Below, one piece after another: positions 17,607-25,969 of a DNA stretch of 64,000 bases. The first letter of the stretch is position 1. Each line of letters opens with the position of its first letter. A program made the translations under genes and the position numbers. The notes beneath the pieces are model-generated. The model made no database searches. It saw only the letters and a list, made by a program, of their open reading frames with translations, and had not been told where the DNA came from. Origin of the DNA: Bacillota bacterium (lineage in GTDB: Bacteria > Bacillota > UBA4882 > UBA8346); assembly GCA_023415835.1 (NCBI GenBank), contig JAEZJK010000007.1, positions 18,003 to 82,002 on the forward strand, read 5' to 3'.

Positions 17607-19340
17607 CTAGAGTCCTAAAATGCCGCGCTCTTGGTATGGGTTTATATCTGGTTCATTCACCATCGCCAAAACATGGGCATTAATCCCGGCGGCCAACGGG
17701 TCAATCCTCTTCGTCCGGTCCTTGCCTTTGTCCAGCATAATGTTTCCGCTCGGCCCCATCCGGGTAACGGCGTTTCCGACCGCCATATCTAAGACCGGAT
17801 TTTTTAGATAAATTACTTTTCGATTGTAAACTTTGCCCCGAAAGTCCTTAGTCGCTTCGCTTAGGTTTGAATACGATTGCCGGATCGCTACCGGCGTAAA
17901 TCCTAATTCGGTTAATTCGTGTTCCAACCAGGTCGCCATCGCTTCATCAAATCCAAGCTGTTCTTTAGGCCAGTTGTATTTTTCATACATGCCGACGATG
18001 TATTCTAAAACGAAATGATAATCGACTTCTGCTCCCGGCGTTGCGGTTATATACCCTTCCTTAACCCAAAAATCATAAGGCTCTTTGTCGTGTTTTCGTT
18101 TGTAATCAAGCATTTCTTGGGGCATAAAGGAATGAGATAATATTATAAATTTATCCTCATAAGGTATTTCAAAAGTAACGCTGGTTAAATCTAACCGGGA
18201 AGAAAGATCAATCCCGGTAAAGACCGTCATCCCTTTAATATCCGGCAATATATCAACCTGACACTTTTTCCACTTGGACAACTCCATGTATCCCGACGCG
18301 TTAAACTCTACCCAAAGATTCATGTTTTTGGTCATAAAGTTCCGCATTTTATCCGGATCTTCTAGGGCTTCTTTAAGCTGACCCTTTAAATACGTCATCA
18401 TACGCGGAACGTGATACATTAAGGGATTTGCTTTGTACCAGTTTTTTGGGTTTTTTATATCGTCGTTTTTGTCAAGTTCGGCGATATAAACAAATACTTC
18501 CTCGTTTTCGGAAGTCCCGGCCAGAATCTTTTTGCAGTATTCATATTCCTTGTGGCAAGGGCCATTAAGAAGGAATCCGGCGGTTGTAATGATCAAGATT
18601 AACCCTTGGCGTTGCAAGCCCATACCGGAAACAAGGACATCTAACATCTCAGTCGTTTTGTGGGCGTGATACTCGTCGATGTTCCCGAGGTGAGGATTAA
18701 AACCGTCGATTGTATCTGTATCTTTACCAAGGGGCCGGATAATGGAATCCGTTTTGTCGTGGAATATCTCTAAAGTTGATTCTCGGATCCTAAACCGCTT
18801 TTTAAGATCCGGGCTTGCCTTGATCGTCTTCTTAGCAAAGTTCCAAACTATTTTAGCCTGATCTTTTTTGGTTGCTGTGGTGTAAACCTGCGCCCCGATT
18901 TCATCATCGAAACCAGCCATGTAATTACTGATTCCGCCGGATAACTCGGATTTAGTATTTTTACGGGCTACTTGGATATATGCTTTTTTAAATCGGCGGA
19001 AACCGGTGTCTTTATGGACCCATCCGAAGATTGAACCAACTATAAACTCTTGGAAGTCAACTAGAATAATGGGTTCTCCGGCGACTTCGCCCTCAACGTG
19101 TTTGAGGTATGAAAAAAAGCGGAATAATCTTTCCGCCCTTTCTCGCTTAAAAACATAGGGAAAATTCTTGGTTCCTTGCCGCTTTAAATCTTTTATATGA
19201 CGCTTGCAAGCTAGTTTTACGGCTTCACAAGCTATAATTTTACCGGAAATAACCTTTTCGGCGTATTTCGTAACCGGATCGTCCGGTAAAACAAATTTCT
19301 TTTTATTTGGCTTTTTTAGTTTGGAAACCTTGGTAGGCAT
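17607..19340 (-). CDS. terL: Terminase large subunit
   Basis: 577 residues from the ATG at 19340 (upstream GTG codons are possible). ATPase domain: a Walker A-like VARKNTKS at about 124-131 (the family usually has R-x-NGKS) and a Walker B region with LGNIDEYHAHK, then LILIITTAGF. The nuclease part begins with FTGIDLSSRLDLTS carrying the first acidic residue. It packages DNA into the prohead with TerS. Pfam Terminase_1-like. Confidence 0.93.
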   Translation of the reverse strand: MPTKVSKLKKPNKKKFVLPDDPVTKYAEKVISGKIIACEAVKLACKRHIKDLKRQGTKNFPYVFKRERAERLFRFFSYLKHVEGEVAGEPIILVDFQEFIVGSIFGWVHKDTGFRRFKKAYIQVARKNTKSELSGGISNYMAGFDDEIGAQVYTTATKKDQAKIVWNFAKKTIKASPDLKKRFRIRESTLEIFHDKTDSIIRPLGKDTDTIDGFNPHLGNIDEYHAHKTTEMLDVLVSGMGLQRQGLILIITTAGFLLNGPCHKEYEYCKKILAGTSENEEVFVYIAELDKNDDIKNPKNWYKANPLMYHVPRMMTYLKGQLKEALEDPDKMRNFMTKNMNLWVEFNASGYMELSKWKKCQVDILPDIKGMTVFTGIDLSSRLDLTSVTFEIPYEDKFIILSHSFMPQEMLDYKRKHDKEPYDFWVKEGYITATPGAEVDYHFVLEYIVGMYEKYNWPKEQLGFDEAMATWLEHELTELGFTPVAIRQSYSNLSEATKDFRGKVYNRKVIYLKNPVLDMAVGNAVTRMGPSGNIMLDKGKDRTKRIDPLAAGINAHVLAMVNEPDINPYQERGILGL

Positions 19341-19359
19341 AACCACCACCACACATTAT

Positions 19360-19863
19360 CTAGTCAAATTCATTCCCAAATTCATCTACCTTTTCCGGTT
19401 GGCGGTTATTTCTCGCATAACTTGCTATGGCTGCCGGGGTTAAGTAGAATTCGCAAGCATATTTTTTAATTAAGTCAGCCATCTTGGTCATAACCAAAAG
19501 GGACGGGTTTTGAATGCTGCTGGCAACATATAAATTACCGTTATCGTCCTCTTTTTTAATTTCAGTTTTAATACCTTCGCTTCTAACATCTTGAGACGCT
19601 TCGCAATATTTCGCCCAGGCGTCGCATAGGATCGCAAAGGCCGGGGCTGTGAAGTTGTTTAAAAGTTTTTTCTCAATTAGTTGGGATTGCAAGGAGTCCC
19701 AAAGGTTTTTGGCTTCGGGTTCGTCTAAAACAAAATCGGGAACCAAAATTTTATCGGTCCCGATTTCTAATTGATTGGATTGGCGCTGGGCAATTTCGGC
19801 TTTGGTAAGGTGAGTTTTGCCACCCCCAACAATATTTTCAATGTTTTTGGCTTTTCTTGGCAT
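19360..19863 (-). CDS. terS: Terminase small subunit (P27 family)
   Basis: 167 residues with the P27-type core: AKNLWDSLQSQLIEKKLLNN, FAILCDAWAKYCEA and a C-terminal YACEFYLTPAAIASYARN. It recognises the packaging site and recruits TerL. It follows the HNH gene, a conserved order in cos-type phages. Confidence 0.88.
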   Translation of the reverse strand: MPRKAKNIENIVGGGKTHLTKAEIAQRQSNQLEIGTDKILVPDFVLDEPEAKNLWDSLQSQLIEKKLLNNFTAPAFAILCDAWAKYCEASQDVRSEGIKTEIKKEDDNGNLYVASSIQNPSLLVMTKMADLIKKYACEFYLTPAAIASYARNNRQPEKVDEFGNEFD

Positions 19864-19975
19864 TTACTACCACCTTCTAGAATAACCAGTTTAAAAATAA
19901 AAGGAGACTCGTTCACGGAATCAGGCAGCTTCGGTCTGGAGCTAAATCGCCCTAGACTTTTGACCAGCCCCTCCC

Positions 19976-20197
19976 CTACCTGCTCTTTGCTCCATGTATT
20001 CTCAAGTATTCTTCCCGTTGTTCTTTAGCCTCTTGAGAATTCATTGCTTTATATATCTTATCTAACCCATGCAAAGCAATAAATACTTTCAACCTCTCAT
20101 TCTCTTTCTCTACCTCTTTAATCTTTATATCAACTTCATCAGCTAAATAATATTCCATGTTATATCCTGGTTGTAATTCCATAGTTCTTTTATCCAT
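19976..20197 (-). CDS. Small hypothetical phage protein
   Basis: 73 residues with a charged helical region (KIKEVEKENERLKVFIALHG) that could form a coiled coil. Located between the HNH and TerS genes. No family recognised. Confidence 0.5.
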   Translation of the reverse strand: MDKRTMELQPGYNMEYYLADEVDIKIKEVEKENERLKVFIALHGLDKIYKAMNSQEAKEQREEYLRIHGAKSR

Positions 20198-20321
20198 CTC
20201 TAACTCCTTATTTATTTAATATATAAATTAATATGTTTAAGATTATATATTAATAAACCAAATAAAAATCTAATATAGTCAATAAAATTAAAGAATATTA
20301 AGTGTTTATATTTATATAACA

Positions 20322-20678
20322 TCATCTTTCCCCTCTCATTTCCCTTCGGCCTTTTACGCTATTGCAATGAATACAGCCAGGTTGATGATTATCTTTATTC
20401 CAAAACAATAGATCGTCTTTAGTGCAAGGCTTTATATGATCAACGCATTCGGCAAGCTCTGTACATCCAGGTAATTTAATTACACAGAACTGGTTCTCTG
20501 CCTTTGCTAAAAAGGCTTTACTGTACTTCTGCCACCGACTGTCATATCCTCTCTGGTGCGCTGTCCCTCTCCGCTTATCCCAAAACCTCTGCTCCTTCGG
20601 CTTGCAATCCTCACAATACCCAGGACGATCAACGAGTTTTTTGCATCTTGGGCAGAGCGACTTTGGTCTACTTGGCAT
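20322..20678 (-). CDS. HNH endonuclease
   Basis: 118 residues. Two CxxC pairs at the N-terminus (CPRC...CEDC), then RGYDSRWQKYSKAFL, the HNH core with ECVDHIKP (catalytic His), N-rich DNHQPGCIHC and NSVKG. HNH proteins next to terminase are needed for cos cleavage and packaging in HK97-like phages. First gene of the late operon. Confidence 0.92.
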   Translation of the reverse strand: MPSRPKSLCPRCKKLVDRPGYCEDCKPKEQRFWDKRRGTAHQRGYDSRWQKYSKAFLAKAENQFCVIKLPGCTELAECVDHIKPCTKDDLLFWNKDNHQPGCIHCNSVKGRREMRGER

Positions 20679-20790
20679 TTAATCACCTTCAATATCGGGT
20701 CTATCTCATCTTAGCCTAAACCCTAATTCACATAGGGTGAGTGAAATGTCGTGGGCCTAAGTACTAACCCTGGATCTTTTAGACTAAATT

Positions 20791-20818
20791 AAAAAGCCCT
20801 AACTTAATAGGGCTTTTA
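20791..20818. terminator. Bidirectional terminator
   Basis: AAAAGCCCTA and TAGGGCTTTT form a symmetric stem with A-rich and T-rich flanks, working in either direction. It isolates the late operon from the oppositely oriented cassette. Confidence 0.65.
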
Positions 20819-20910
20819 CGTGAGTTTAAGGCTTGCTCACCGGCTAGAGAGTGCCTTTCGACACCTCTCGATCGTTTTCAGTATAATCTATACTGGTGTA
20901 AAAGCATAGT

Positions 20911-20958
20911 CCATTTTCTGTCCATTTTTGGGCCATTTCCTGTCCGTTTTCTGTCCAT
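20911..20958. repeat. Three near-direct repeats upstream of the cassette promoter
   Basis: TTTTCTGTCCAT occurs at 20914-20925 and 20947-20958, with a close variant (TTTCCTGTCCG) at 20936-20946. The position just before the promoter suggests an activator or repressor binding array; inference. Confidence 0.55.
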
Positions 20959-20977
20959 AGGTATTTTAAAATATTAA

Positions 20978-21006
20978 TTGACACGCTAACATATCTATGA
21001 TATATT
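20978..21006 (+). promoter_or_regulatory. Consensus sigma-A promoter of the ibrAB cassette
   Basis: TTGACA at 20978-20983, 17-base spacer, TATATT at 21001-21006. It drives the five plus-strand genes and opposes the phage operons, as expected for a moron expressed in the lysogen. Confidence 0.8.
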
Positions 21007-21054
21007 TATATCAAGCGATACGTTAAAGTATCATATTCAAAGGAGGCCATTAAA

Positions 21055-21390
21055 ATGAAAAAAGAAGTCCGCGAAGTCCTTAACCACATTAAATCCGATG
21101 AAGAAGCTCAAGCATATAGAGATTTAATGGGAAATTTAACCGATGAAGAATTTATCCAAACAATGAAAGAAGCAAAAGAAAAAAGGGATTCGCTAAAATG
21201 CAAAATTTGTGGTCGCCCAATAAAAGAATCTTCTTTTGAATCTTTCTTTACCTTAGAAACACTTGAAAATATGCCTTGTTCTGAAGAGTGCAAGCAAAAG
21301 CAAATAGCCGAAACCCAAAAAATAGCTGAAAAAGAACAAAAACAACATCCCGATTGGCACGGCCCAGTAAATCAATCGGAGCCATATTGA
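21055..21390 (+). CDS. Hypothetical zinc-binding protein of the ibrAB cassette
   Basis: 111 residues. N-terminal helices with LNHIKSDEEAQAYRDLM, then a CxxC pair in KCKICGRPIK and a second pair in MPCSEECKQK, which together could bind zinc. It is the first gene of the cassette, preceded by AAAGGAGG. The HPDWHGPVNQSEPY end is polar. No family recognised. Confidence 0.6.
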   Translation: MKKEVREVLNHIKSDEEAQAYRDLMGNLTDEEFIQTMKEAKEKRDSLKCKICGRPIKESSFESFFTLETLENMPCSEECKQKQIAETQKIAEKEQKQHPDWHGPVNQSEPY

Positions 21391-21391
21391 A

Positions 21392-21820
21392 GTGAAAGCC
21401 ATCTTAGAAATTGAACTTATTGGCGACAATGCCGTTCAAGAAATAAGAATGTTGAACAAAATAACCAATAATCTAATCCCCGAGACCGGGGATGTAGCTT
21501 TTGGTTCTTGTCCCCCTGTTGGTTGGGTTGCTGAAATAACTGGTTTCGACCTCCGATATAAATACGCCCGAACCTTTTTAAAATTCAAAAAAGATTATTC
21601 CCGCGCTAACTCCAAAGGCTCACGTGGTGTTTATGCTGAGTATATCCTAGAAGAAGGTAAAATCTACGATGTAAAGCAACCCGTTACTTGGAAACGTGAT
21701 AAACGCTATTTTTGCACTGTTCGAGATTGGCAAATTGTCGAAATAGACGAGATGGAAGTGATTCTATGCCTAAACGAACGCTCATGGTCAACGTCTACGA
21801 AGCCGCAAAACAACGAATAG
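21392..21820 (+). CDS. Hypothetical protein of the ibrAB cassette
   Basis: 142 residues from a GTG, with GGAG inside the end of the previous gene. The core has PETGDVAFGSCPPVGWVAEI and KRYFCTVRDWQIVEI and looks alpha/beta. Its end overlaps the IbrA start by 55 bases, suggesting coupled translation. No known family. It could be a partner or regulator of the pair downstream. Confidence 0.55.
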   Translation: MKAILEIELIGDNAVQEIRMLNKITNNLIPETGDVAFGSCPPVGWVAEITGFDLRYKYARTFLKFKKDYSRANSKGSRGVYAEYILEEGKIYDVKQPVTWKRDKRYFCTVRDWQIVEIDEMEVILCLNERSWSTSTKPQNNE

Positions 21821-22983
21821 CATGGGTATTTGATACCTTTGACAAAATTTATATTAGTTTTAGCGGCGGCAAAGACTCGTCCGTTATGCTTCATTTGGTT
21901 ATGGACGAAGCTATAAAACGAAATAAAAAAATTGGCGTTCTATTCCTAGATTTAGAAGGCCAATATAAGCTCACGATTGACCATATCAAAAAAATGTTTG
22001 AATTATACAAAGACCATATAGAACCTTATTGGGTCGCTTTGCCAATCGCTTTAAGAAATGCCGTTTCCCAATTCGAACCCAAATGGACCTGTTGGGAACC
22101 CGGCAAAGATTGGATTAGACAACCTCCCGAAACAGCCATTACAGATCAGTCATTTTTCCCGTTTTACAACTACAATATGGAGTTCGAAGAATTCGTACCA
22201 AAATTCGGCGAATGGTACGGACAAGGACGTTTAACCGCTTGCTTTGTCGGGATTCGCGCCGACGAATCTTTAAACCGTTACCGAACCATTGTTCGAGATA
22301 AAAACAAATATGAGGATAAACAATATACTACTTGGTGTGGTCATGGCGTTTATAATATTTACCCGATTTATGATTGGAAAACCCAAGACATATGGACTTA
22401 CAATGGCAAATTTAGCAAGCCTTATAATAAACTTTATGACTATATGCAACTTGCCGGGCTGTCTATCCACCAAATGCGAATTTGCCAGCCATACGGTGAC
22501 GATCAGCGAAAAGGGCTTTGGCTATTTCACATCATCGAACCGGAAACATGGTCTAAGATAGTCGCTCGTGTCAACGGCGCTAACTCCGGTGCGCTTTATG
22601 TTCAGGAATCAGGTAACATTCTCGGAAATATCAAAATCCATAAACCAGAGGGTCACACTTGGCAATCGTTCGCCAAATTACTTTTGTGTAGTATGCCAGA
22701 AAAATCACGTAACCACTTTGAAAACAAAATCGCCGTCTTTCTTAAATGGTGGTATGATCGCGGTTATTCTAACGGAATACCAGATGAAGCCGATCTGAAA
22801 GCGGAAGCTGATAAAAAAACTCCTTCATGGCGACGAATCTGCAAGGTATTACTAAAAAATGATTATTGGTGTAAAGGCCTTTCTTTTACAATGACTAAAA
22901 GCGAATCCTATGAACGATATCAAAAAATCATGAAAAGGAGAAAACAAAAATGGCAATCAATGATGCGCTCGTTGGGCTTATAA
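21766..22983 (+). CDS. ibrA: IbrA-like PAPS-reductase-family protein (DUF3440)
   Basis: 405 residues from the ATG at 21766. The adenine-nucleotide alpha-hydrolase PP-loop SGGKDS lies at about 33-38 and is followed by HLVMDEA and FLDLEGQY, as in PAPS reductase and ATP-sulphurylase-like enzymes. The remainder fits the DUF3440 group, to which E. coli IbrA belongs. The family usually sits beside a ParB-like IbrB, as here. The chemical reaction is unknown; sulphur transfer or adenylation of a substrate is possible by analogy. The ibrB start lies inside its 3' end. Confidence 0.85.
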   Translation: MPKRTLMVNVYEAAKQRIAWVFDTFDKIYISFSGGKDSSVMLHLVMDEAIKRNKKIGVLFLDLEGQYKLTIDHIKKMFELYKDHIEPYWVALPIALRNAVSQFEPKWTCWEPGKDWIRQPPETAITDQSFFPFYNYNMEFEEFVPKFGEWYGQGRLTACFVGIRADESLNRYRTIVRDKNKYEDKQYTTWCGHGVYNIYPIYDWKTQDIWTYNGKFSKPYNKLYDYMQLAGLSIHQMRICQPYGDDQRKGLWLFHIIEPETWSKIVARVNGANSGALYVQESGNILGNIKIHKPEGHTWQSFAKLLLCSMPEKSRNHFENKIAVFLKWWYDRGYSNGIPDEADLKAEADKKTPSWRRICKVLLKNDYWCKGLSFTMTKSESYERYQKIMKRRKQKWQSMMRSLGL

Positions 22984-23582
22984 ATGAACTACAACAATTA
23001 CCAGAAGACAAGAAAATAGCCGCCCTTAATGCGATAAAACTAAAATTGCACGAAGTAAGCCCTTTTATTAATGAACCGGTTGACTGTGTTCTTTGGGTCA
23101 GTGCTGACGAAGTCGAGGCCAACGATTACAACCCAAACAAAGTCGCACCTCCAGAAATGAAACTCTTACAACATTCAATCCGAGAAGATGGATACACTCA
23201 GCCTATTGTTGGTTTCTGGGAAGGTGACCATTTTGAAGTAGTTGACGGATTCCACCGCAACCGCGTTGGCAAAGAATGTGCCGATGTTCGTCAACGGTTA
23301 AAAGGCTACTTGCCAGTAACTATTATCAATGATGACCGCAAGGATAAATCGGATCGTATTGCGGCCACAATTCGGCACAATCGCGCGCGTGGGAAACATA
23401 TTGTAACCGCCATGAGCGATATTGTAGTTGAATTATCCCGCCGAAATTGGACCGACGAAAAGATCGCTAAGGAGCTTGGTATGGATGCCGATGAAGTTTT
23501 AAGACTTAAGCAAATAACAGGATTGGCCGAAATGTTTAGCGACAAAGAATTTTCAATGGCATGGGAGGGTGATGTGTTATGA
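22950..23582 (+). CDS. ibrB: IbrB-like ParB-family protein
   Basis: 210 residues. ParB/Srx-like fold (about 44-150) with NDYNPNKVAPPEMKLLQHSI, QPIVGFW and the DGFHRNR motif at 99-105, equivalent to the GxRR signature. It is followed by a helix-turn-helix-like region (WTDEKIAKELGMDADEVLRL). ParB-like proteins of this type are often nucleotide-dependent enzymes or DNA-binding factors. It starts after AAGGAG, 34 bases inside ibrA. Pairing with IbrA is the known arrangement. Confidence 0.85.
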   Translation: MAINDALVGLINELQQLPEDKKIAALNAIKLKLHEVSPFINEPVDCVLWVSADEVEANDYNPNKVAPPEMKLLQHSIREDGYTQPIVGFWEGDHFEVVDGFHRNRVGKECADVRQRLKGYLPVTIINDDRKDKSDRIAATIRHNRARGKHIVTAMSDIVVELSRRNWTDEKIAKELGMDADEVLRLKQITGLAEMFSDKEFSMAWEGDVL

Positions 23583-23761
23583 AAACTCCCGATCTCCCTA
23601 TCGCCCAAGCCGAACGCGAATACAACTTGCCAACCGGGACTATTCGCCGGGACATTCACCGGAAACGGTTTGAACCCGATGAATACCGTAAATTAGGCCG
23701 GGATTGGTTAATAACCAAAGAAGCCGTCGAACGAATTTATAAAAGAGCCTCTCAACCCTGA
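23579..23761 (+). CDS. Small helix-turn-helix protein of the cassette
   Basis: 60 residues with an excisionase/MerR-like helix-turn-helix (QAEREYNLPTGTIRRDIHR), then a wing-like EPDEYRKLGRDWLITKEAVE. The start overlaps the IbrB stop as TTATGA. It may autoregulate the operon or regulate the prophage. Confidence 0.7.
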   Translation: MKTPDLPIAQAEREYNLPTGTIRRDIHRKRFEPDEYRKLGRDWLITKEAVERIYKRASQP

Positions 23762-23772
23762 GAGGCCTTTTC
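23739..23772. terminator. Bidirectional terminator between convergent operons
   Basis: GCCTCTC/GAGAGGC stem, AAAA on the left and TTTTCTTT on the right. It lies in the overlapping ends of the plus cassette and the minus early operon. Confidence 0.75.
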
Positions 23773-24147
23773 TTTGCTCAGCATAATCATTTCCTTAGTT
23801 TTCCTTATGACATCTTTTCGAATCCGCTTTAGAGTGCTTATTGATTCATGCAATATTCCGGTAATATCTTCCCAGTCCTTATCCTCAAAATATCTCCAAC
23901 TAATCCAATCCATCTCTATGGGCTTCATAACCTCTTTGCAGTTACACATCTCCACAATGTTTATTTCTCTCTCTAAATCAACCTTAGAGGTAGCTACAGT
24001 CTCGGTTTTGGATTCTCCTGAGTGAAACATTGGCAAAAAGGTTAGTTTGGTTGTTATTTTAGGATTACAGATTATTTCGAGTTTTCTTTTGTTAGCCTTA
24101 TATCGTTTGTAGTAGCCCTCAATCTCGCTATCGGTTATTATTGTCAT
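23752..24147 (-). CDS. Hypothetical phage regulatory-type protein
   Basis: 131 residues from the ATG at 24147 (a GGAGG lies just before it; an in-frame extension to 24213 is less likely). N-terminal DSEIEGYYKRYKANKRKLE and C-terminal SISTLKRIRKDVIRKTKEM are helical. Its place at the end of the early operon, near the late genes, resembles ArpU/RinA-type late activators, but I cannot recognise that family in the sequence. Confidence 0.55.
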   Translation of the reverse strand: MTIITDSEIEGYYKRYKANKRKLEIICNPKITTKLTFLPMFHSGESKTETVATSKVDLEREINIVEMCNCKEVMKPIEMDWISWRYFEDKDWEDITGILHESISTLKRIRKDVIRKTKEMIMLSKEKASQG

Positions 24148-24148
24148 C

Positions 24149-24328
24149 TTACGCCTCCGCTTCCGTGTTTTCTTCTTTGTTTTTCTTATCTTCGTTTTTG
24201 CTTGACGTTCCAAGAAGAAAAACTAACCCCCATAAACACCATGCACTTTTGGTAATATAAACTCCAACCGCAACCGCCAAACAAATAAAAATATTACTTA
24301 AAGCCGCTGTTAAATATGCGTTCATCAT
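24149..24328 (-). CDS. Micro-ORF: 59-residue membrane protein
   Basis: MMNAYLTAALSN followed by two hydrophobic stretches (about 9-25 and 31-40), then a Lys/Glu-rich tail. It is preceded by GGAGGGGG and its first ATG overlaps the stop of the upstream micro-ORF. A small membrane protein of the early operon. Confidence 0.65.
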   Translation of the reverse strand: MMNAYLTAALSNIFICLAVAVGVYITKSAWCLWGLVFLLGTSSKNEDKKNKEENTEAEA

Positions 24329-24498
24329 CTTCCCCCTCCTTCACCATCGGTGGATATGCAACTAGGACACCAAATAATTTCTGTTCTTTTAAATTTATCA
24401 CTGATAACTTCTTCGCATTTGCTTTCCTTTTCGTGGGGAAATTTATGTTTACAGATTGCACTTGGACAGGCACTTGCATCAGGACAAATCACTTTCAT
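24325..24498 (-). CDS. Micro-ORF: Cys-rich 57-residue protein
   Basis: Six cysteines: MKVICPDASACPSAICKHK, then ESKCEE and WCPSCIS. This is a probable small zinc-binding fold. AGGAGGTAGGGG precedes the ATG, which lies within the YopX gene end. It is the kind of small C-rich protein common in Firmicutes phages. Confidence 0.65.
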   Translation of the reverse strand: MKVICPDASACPSAICKHKFPHEKESKCEEVISDKFKRTEIIWCPSCISTDGEGGGR

Positions 24499-24916
24499 CC
24501 CCTACCTCCTGATCGTGGATTGTATCAACGACTTCGCATTCGCAAGCAATATCACAATTAAATAATACATAGGGTTGATTAAGTCCGTGTTCTCTAAACT
24601 TTACAATAAATCCGCCTTTATCTGGCTCGTAAATGACTTGTCCTGTTGGATTTTGATTTTCTTCGCCCGCCCAATACGATTCTTTGGGTAGTTTAAATTT
24701 AATCCATTGATTTTCATAGATTTCGGTTTCGTTTTTATCTTTGTTTTCAGTAAATTCCCCAACCGTTTCCGGGTCTACTTCCACATCATACAGGCAGAAT
24801 CCATTTATATCCCTTGTAACCTTAATAAAATGATTGCCTAGATCATTTGACCAATAATAACCATACACCCAGCATCCGTTATCTAACGCTTTCGCCCTAT
24901 GCTTATAAGTTCTCAT
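24479..24916 (-). CDS. YopX family protein
   Basis: 145 residues with the YopX pattern: RAKALDNGCWVYGYYW, VDPETVGEFTENKDKN and IYENQWIKF. YopX proteins are frequent in Firmicutes phages and have no known molecular role. Part of the early operon. Confidence 0.85.
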   Translation of the reverse strand: MRTYKHRAKALDNGCWVYGYYWSNDLGNHFIKVTRDINGFCLYDVEVDPETVGEFTENKDKNETEIYENQWIKFKLPKESYWAGEENQNPTGQVIYEPDKGGFIVKFREHGLNQPYVLFNCDIACECEVVDTIHDQEVGDESDLS

Positions 24917-24932
24917 TCCTGCGCCCTCCCGA

Positions 24933-25316
24933 CTATTTAATAATCTTTAGCGTTAAACTTGGGTATTTGTATTCAAACATCTTCCGTTTAAGTTGAAATA
25001 CCGCAGTTTTAAAGCCTTTTACATCTTCGACAATATATTTGCCGTTATTATCTTCGTAACTAAAATCAGCTTCGTAATATATCGCTTTATACTTCTTACC
25101 GGCTTTGACAAACGACGGTTGAAGCAGCCAAGTCTCTTTGAGGGTTAAATCTCTAATCTCGCCAGCCTTCTCCAAAAGAACTAGCTCGGAATATCTCTCC
25201 GATTCCCGTTTTGAATCAAACTCAATCCCGTCAACCATAGTCTTTTTATTCCGATATTTGCTAGGTTTTTTAGGTTTACCGACCTCCCGGTATTTCTCAA
25301 CGCTCATTCTTTTCAT
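24933..25316 (-). CDS. DUF1064 putative nuclease
   Basis: 127 residues. The signature KYRNKKTMVDGIEFDSKRES, then RDLTLKETWLLQPSF, YEADFSYEDNNG and VEDVKGFKT, belongs to the DUF1064 family, related to restriction-like endonuclease folds (Asp/Glu and Lys in the D...VEDVKG region). Its likely role is in phage DNA processing. An internal ATG four codons later is an alternative start. Confidence 0.82.
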   Translation of the reverse strand: MKRMSVEKYREVGKPKKPSKYRNKKTMVDGIEFDSKRESERYSELVLLEKAGEIRDLTLKETWLLQPSFVKAGKKYKAIYYEADFSYEDNNGKYIVEDVKGFKTAVFQLKRKMFEYKYPSLTLKIIK

Positions 25317-25455
25317 TGTTTAACTCCAATATCGTCTGACATAAAACCATAACCGCTTTAGTTGGTAATGTTATTTCGCTGATATAGTTCTTTTCCGCAT
25401 TTTCAGCCATTTTAATTAAACCTCGAATGGCTTTAATGGTCTCGCCATCTATCAT
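25297..25455 (-). CDS. Micro-ORF: 52-residue hypothetical protein
   Basis: MIDGETIKAIRGLIKMAEN then TLPTKAVMVLCQTILELNN. It starts in an ATGA overlap with the upstream micro-ORF and ends inside the DUF1064 gene start. Small helical protein, unknown. Confidence 0.55.
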   Translation of the reverse strand: MIDGETIKAIRGLIKMAENAEKNYISEITLPTKAVMVLCQTILELNNEKNER

Positions 25456-25574
25456 CCTTTCCCCTTCTCCCTCTTATACTTCTCGACCATGACCTTTCCA
25501 ACTACCGTTTCCCTGTGTATTCTGATCCGCTTTTCCTCGCGGGAACTGGGGTGAATTTGTTTGGTGGTTCTCAT
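25452..25574 (-). CDS. Micro-ORF: 40-residue basic protein
   Basis: A highly basic peptide (MRTTKQIHPSSREEKRIRIH, then KYKREKGKG) preceded by GGAGGGAAAAAGG. It overlaps the preceding and following genes by ATGA junctions. Possible nucleic-acid-binding peptide. Confidence 0.5.
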   Translation of the reverse strand: MRTTKQIHPSSREEKRIRIHRETVVGKVMVEKYKREKGKG

Positions 25575-25969
25575 GCCTTTTTCCCTCCGTGTCTGTATGG
25601 TCTGGTTTTGTTATATGCCATTTTGATTTCGATTGCTTTTTCCAAGTCGATTTCATAGGCCCCGCAAAAATCAAAAATACGAATGCAAACATCGGCTAAT
25701 TCTACTGCTAACCCTTCTGGTTTTTTACAGCATTCTGTTGGTTCGTTGGATATAAACTCGTCACCGCTATAGTAAATAGGCAAACATCGGATTCTATCAT
25801 TCGAGTTCCGATACTCCTCCAGCGCCTCCGACAACTCCGAGTGCATTAAAGCGATTAACATTCCAATGTTTCTTTCACCTTCCCACCATCCATGCTCCAC
25901 AGCGTTTTTATGCGCTTCCTCAATTAATTCCGGTATGCTTTTTGGTTTATATATCACTGAATGTGTCAT
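25571..25969 (-). CDS. MazG-like NTP pyrophosphohydrolase
   Basis: 132 residues with the all-alpha NTP pyrophosphatase pattern: LMHSELSEALEEYRN (a metal-binding E-x2-E region), then EGLAVELADVCIRIFDF (second E-x3-D set). Phage MazG-like proteins hydrolyse non-canonical or alarmone nucleotides to favour replication. ATGA overlaps on both sides. Confidence 0.85.
   Translation of the reverse strand: MTHSVIYKPKSIPELIEEAHKNAVEHGWWEGERNIGMLIALMHSELSEALEEYRNSNDRIRCLPIYYSGDEFISNEPTECCKKPEGLAVELADVCIRIFDFCGAYEIDLEKAIEIKMAYNKTRPYRHGGKKA

Noticed and set aside
20820..20880. Possible CRISPR-like or riboswitch leader before the ibrAB promoter
   Set aside because: Only an imperfect hairpin and three short direct repeats without uniform spacers; better explained as a regulator-binding region.
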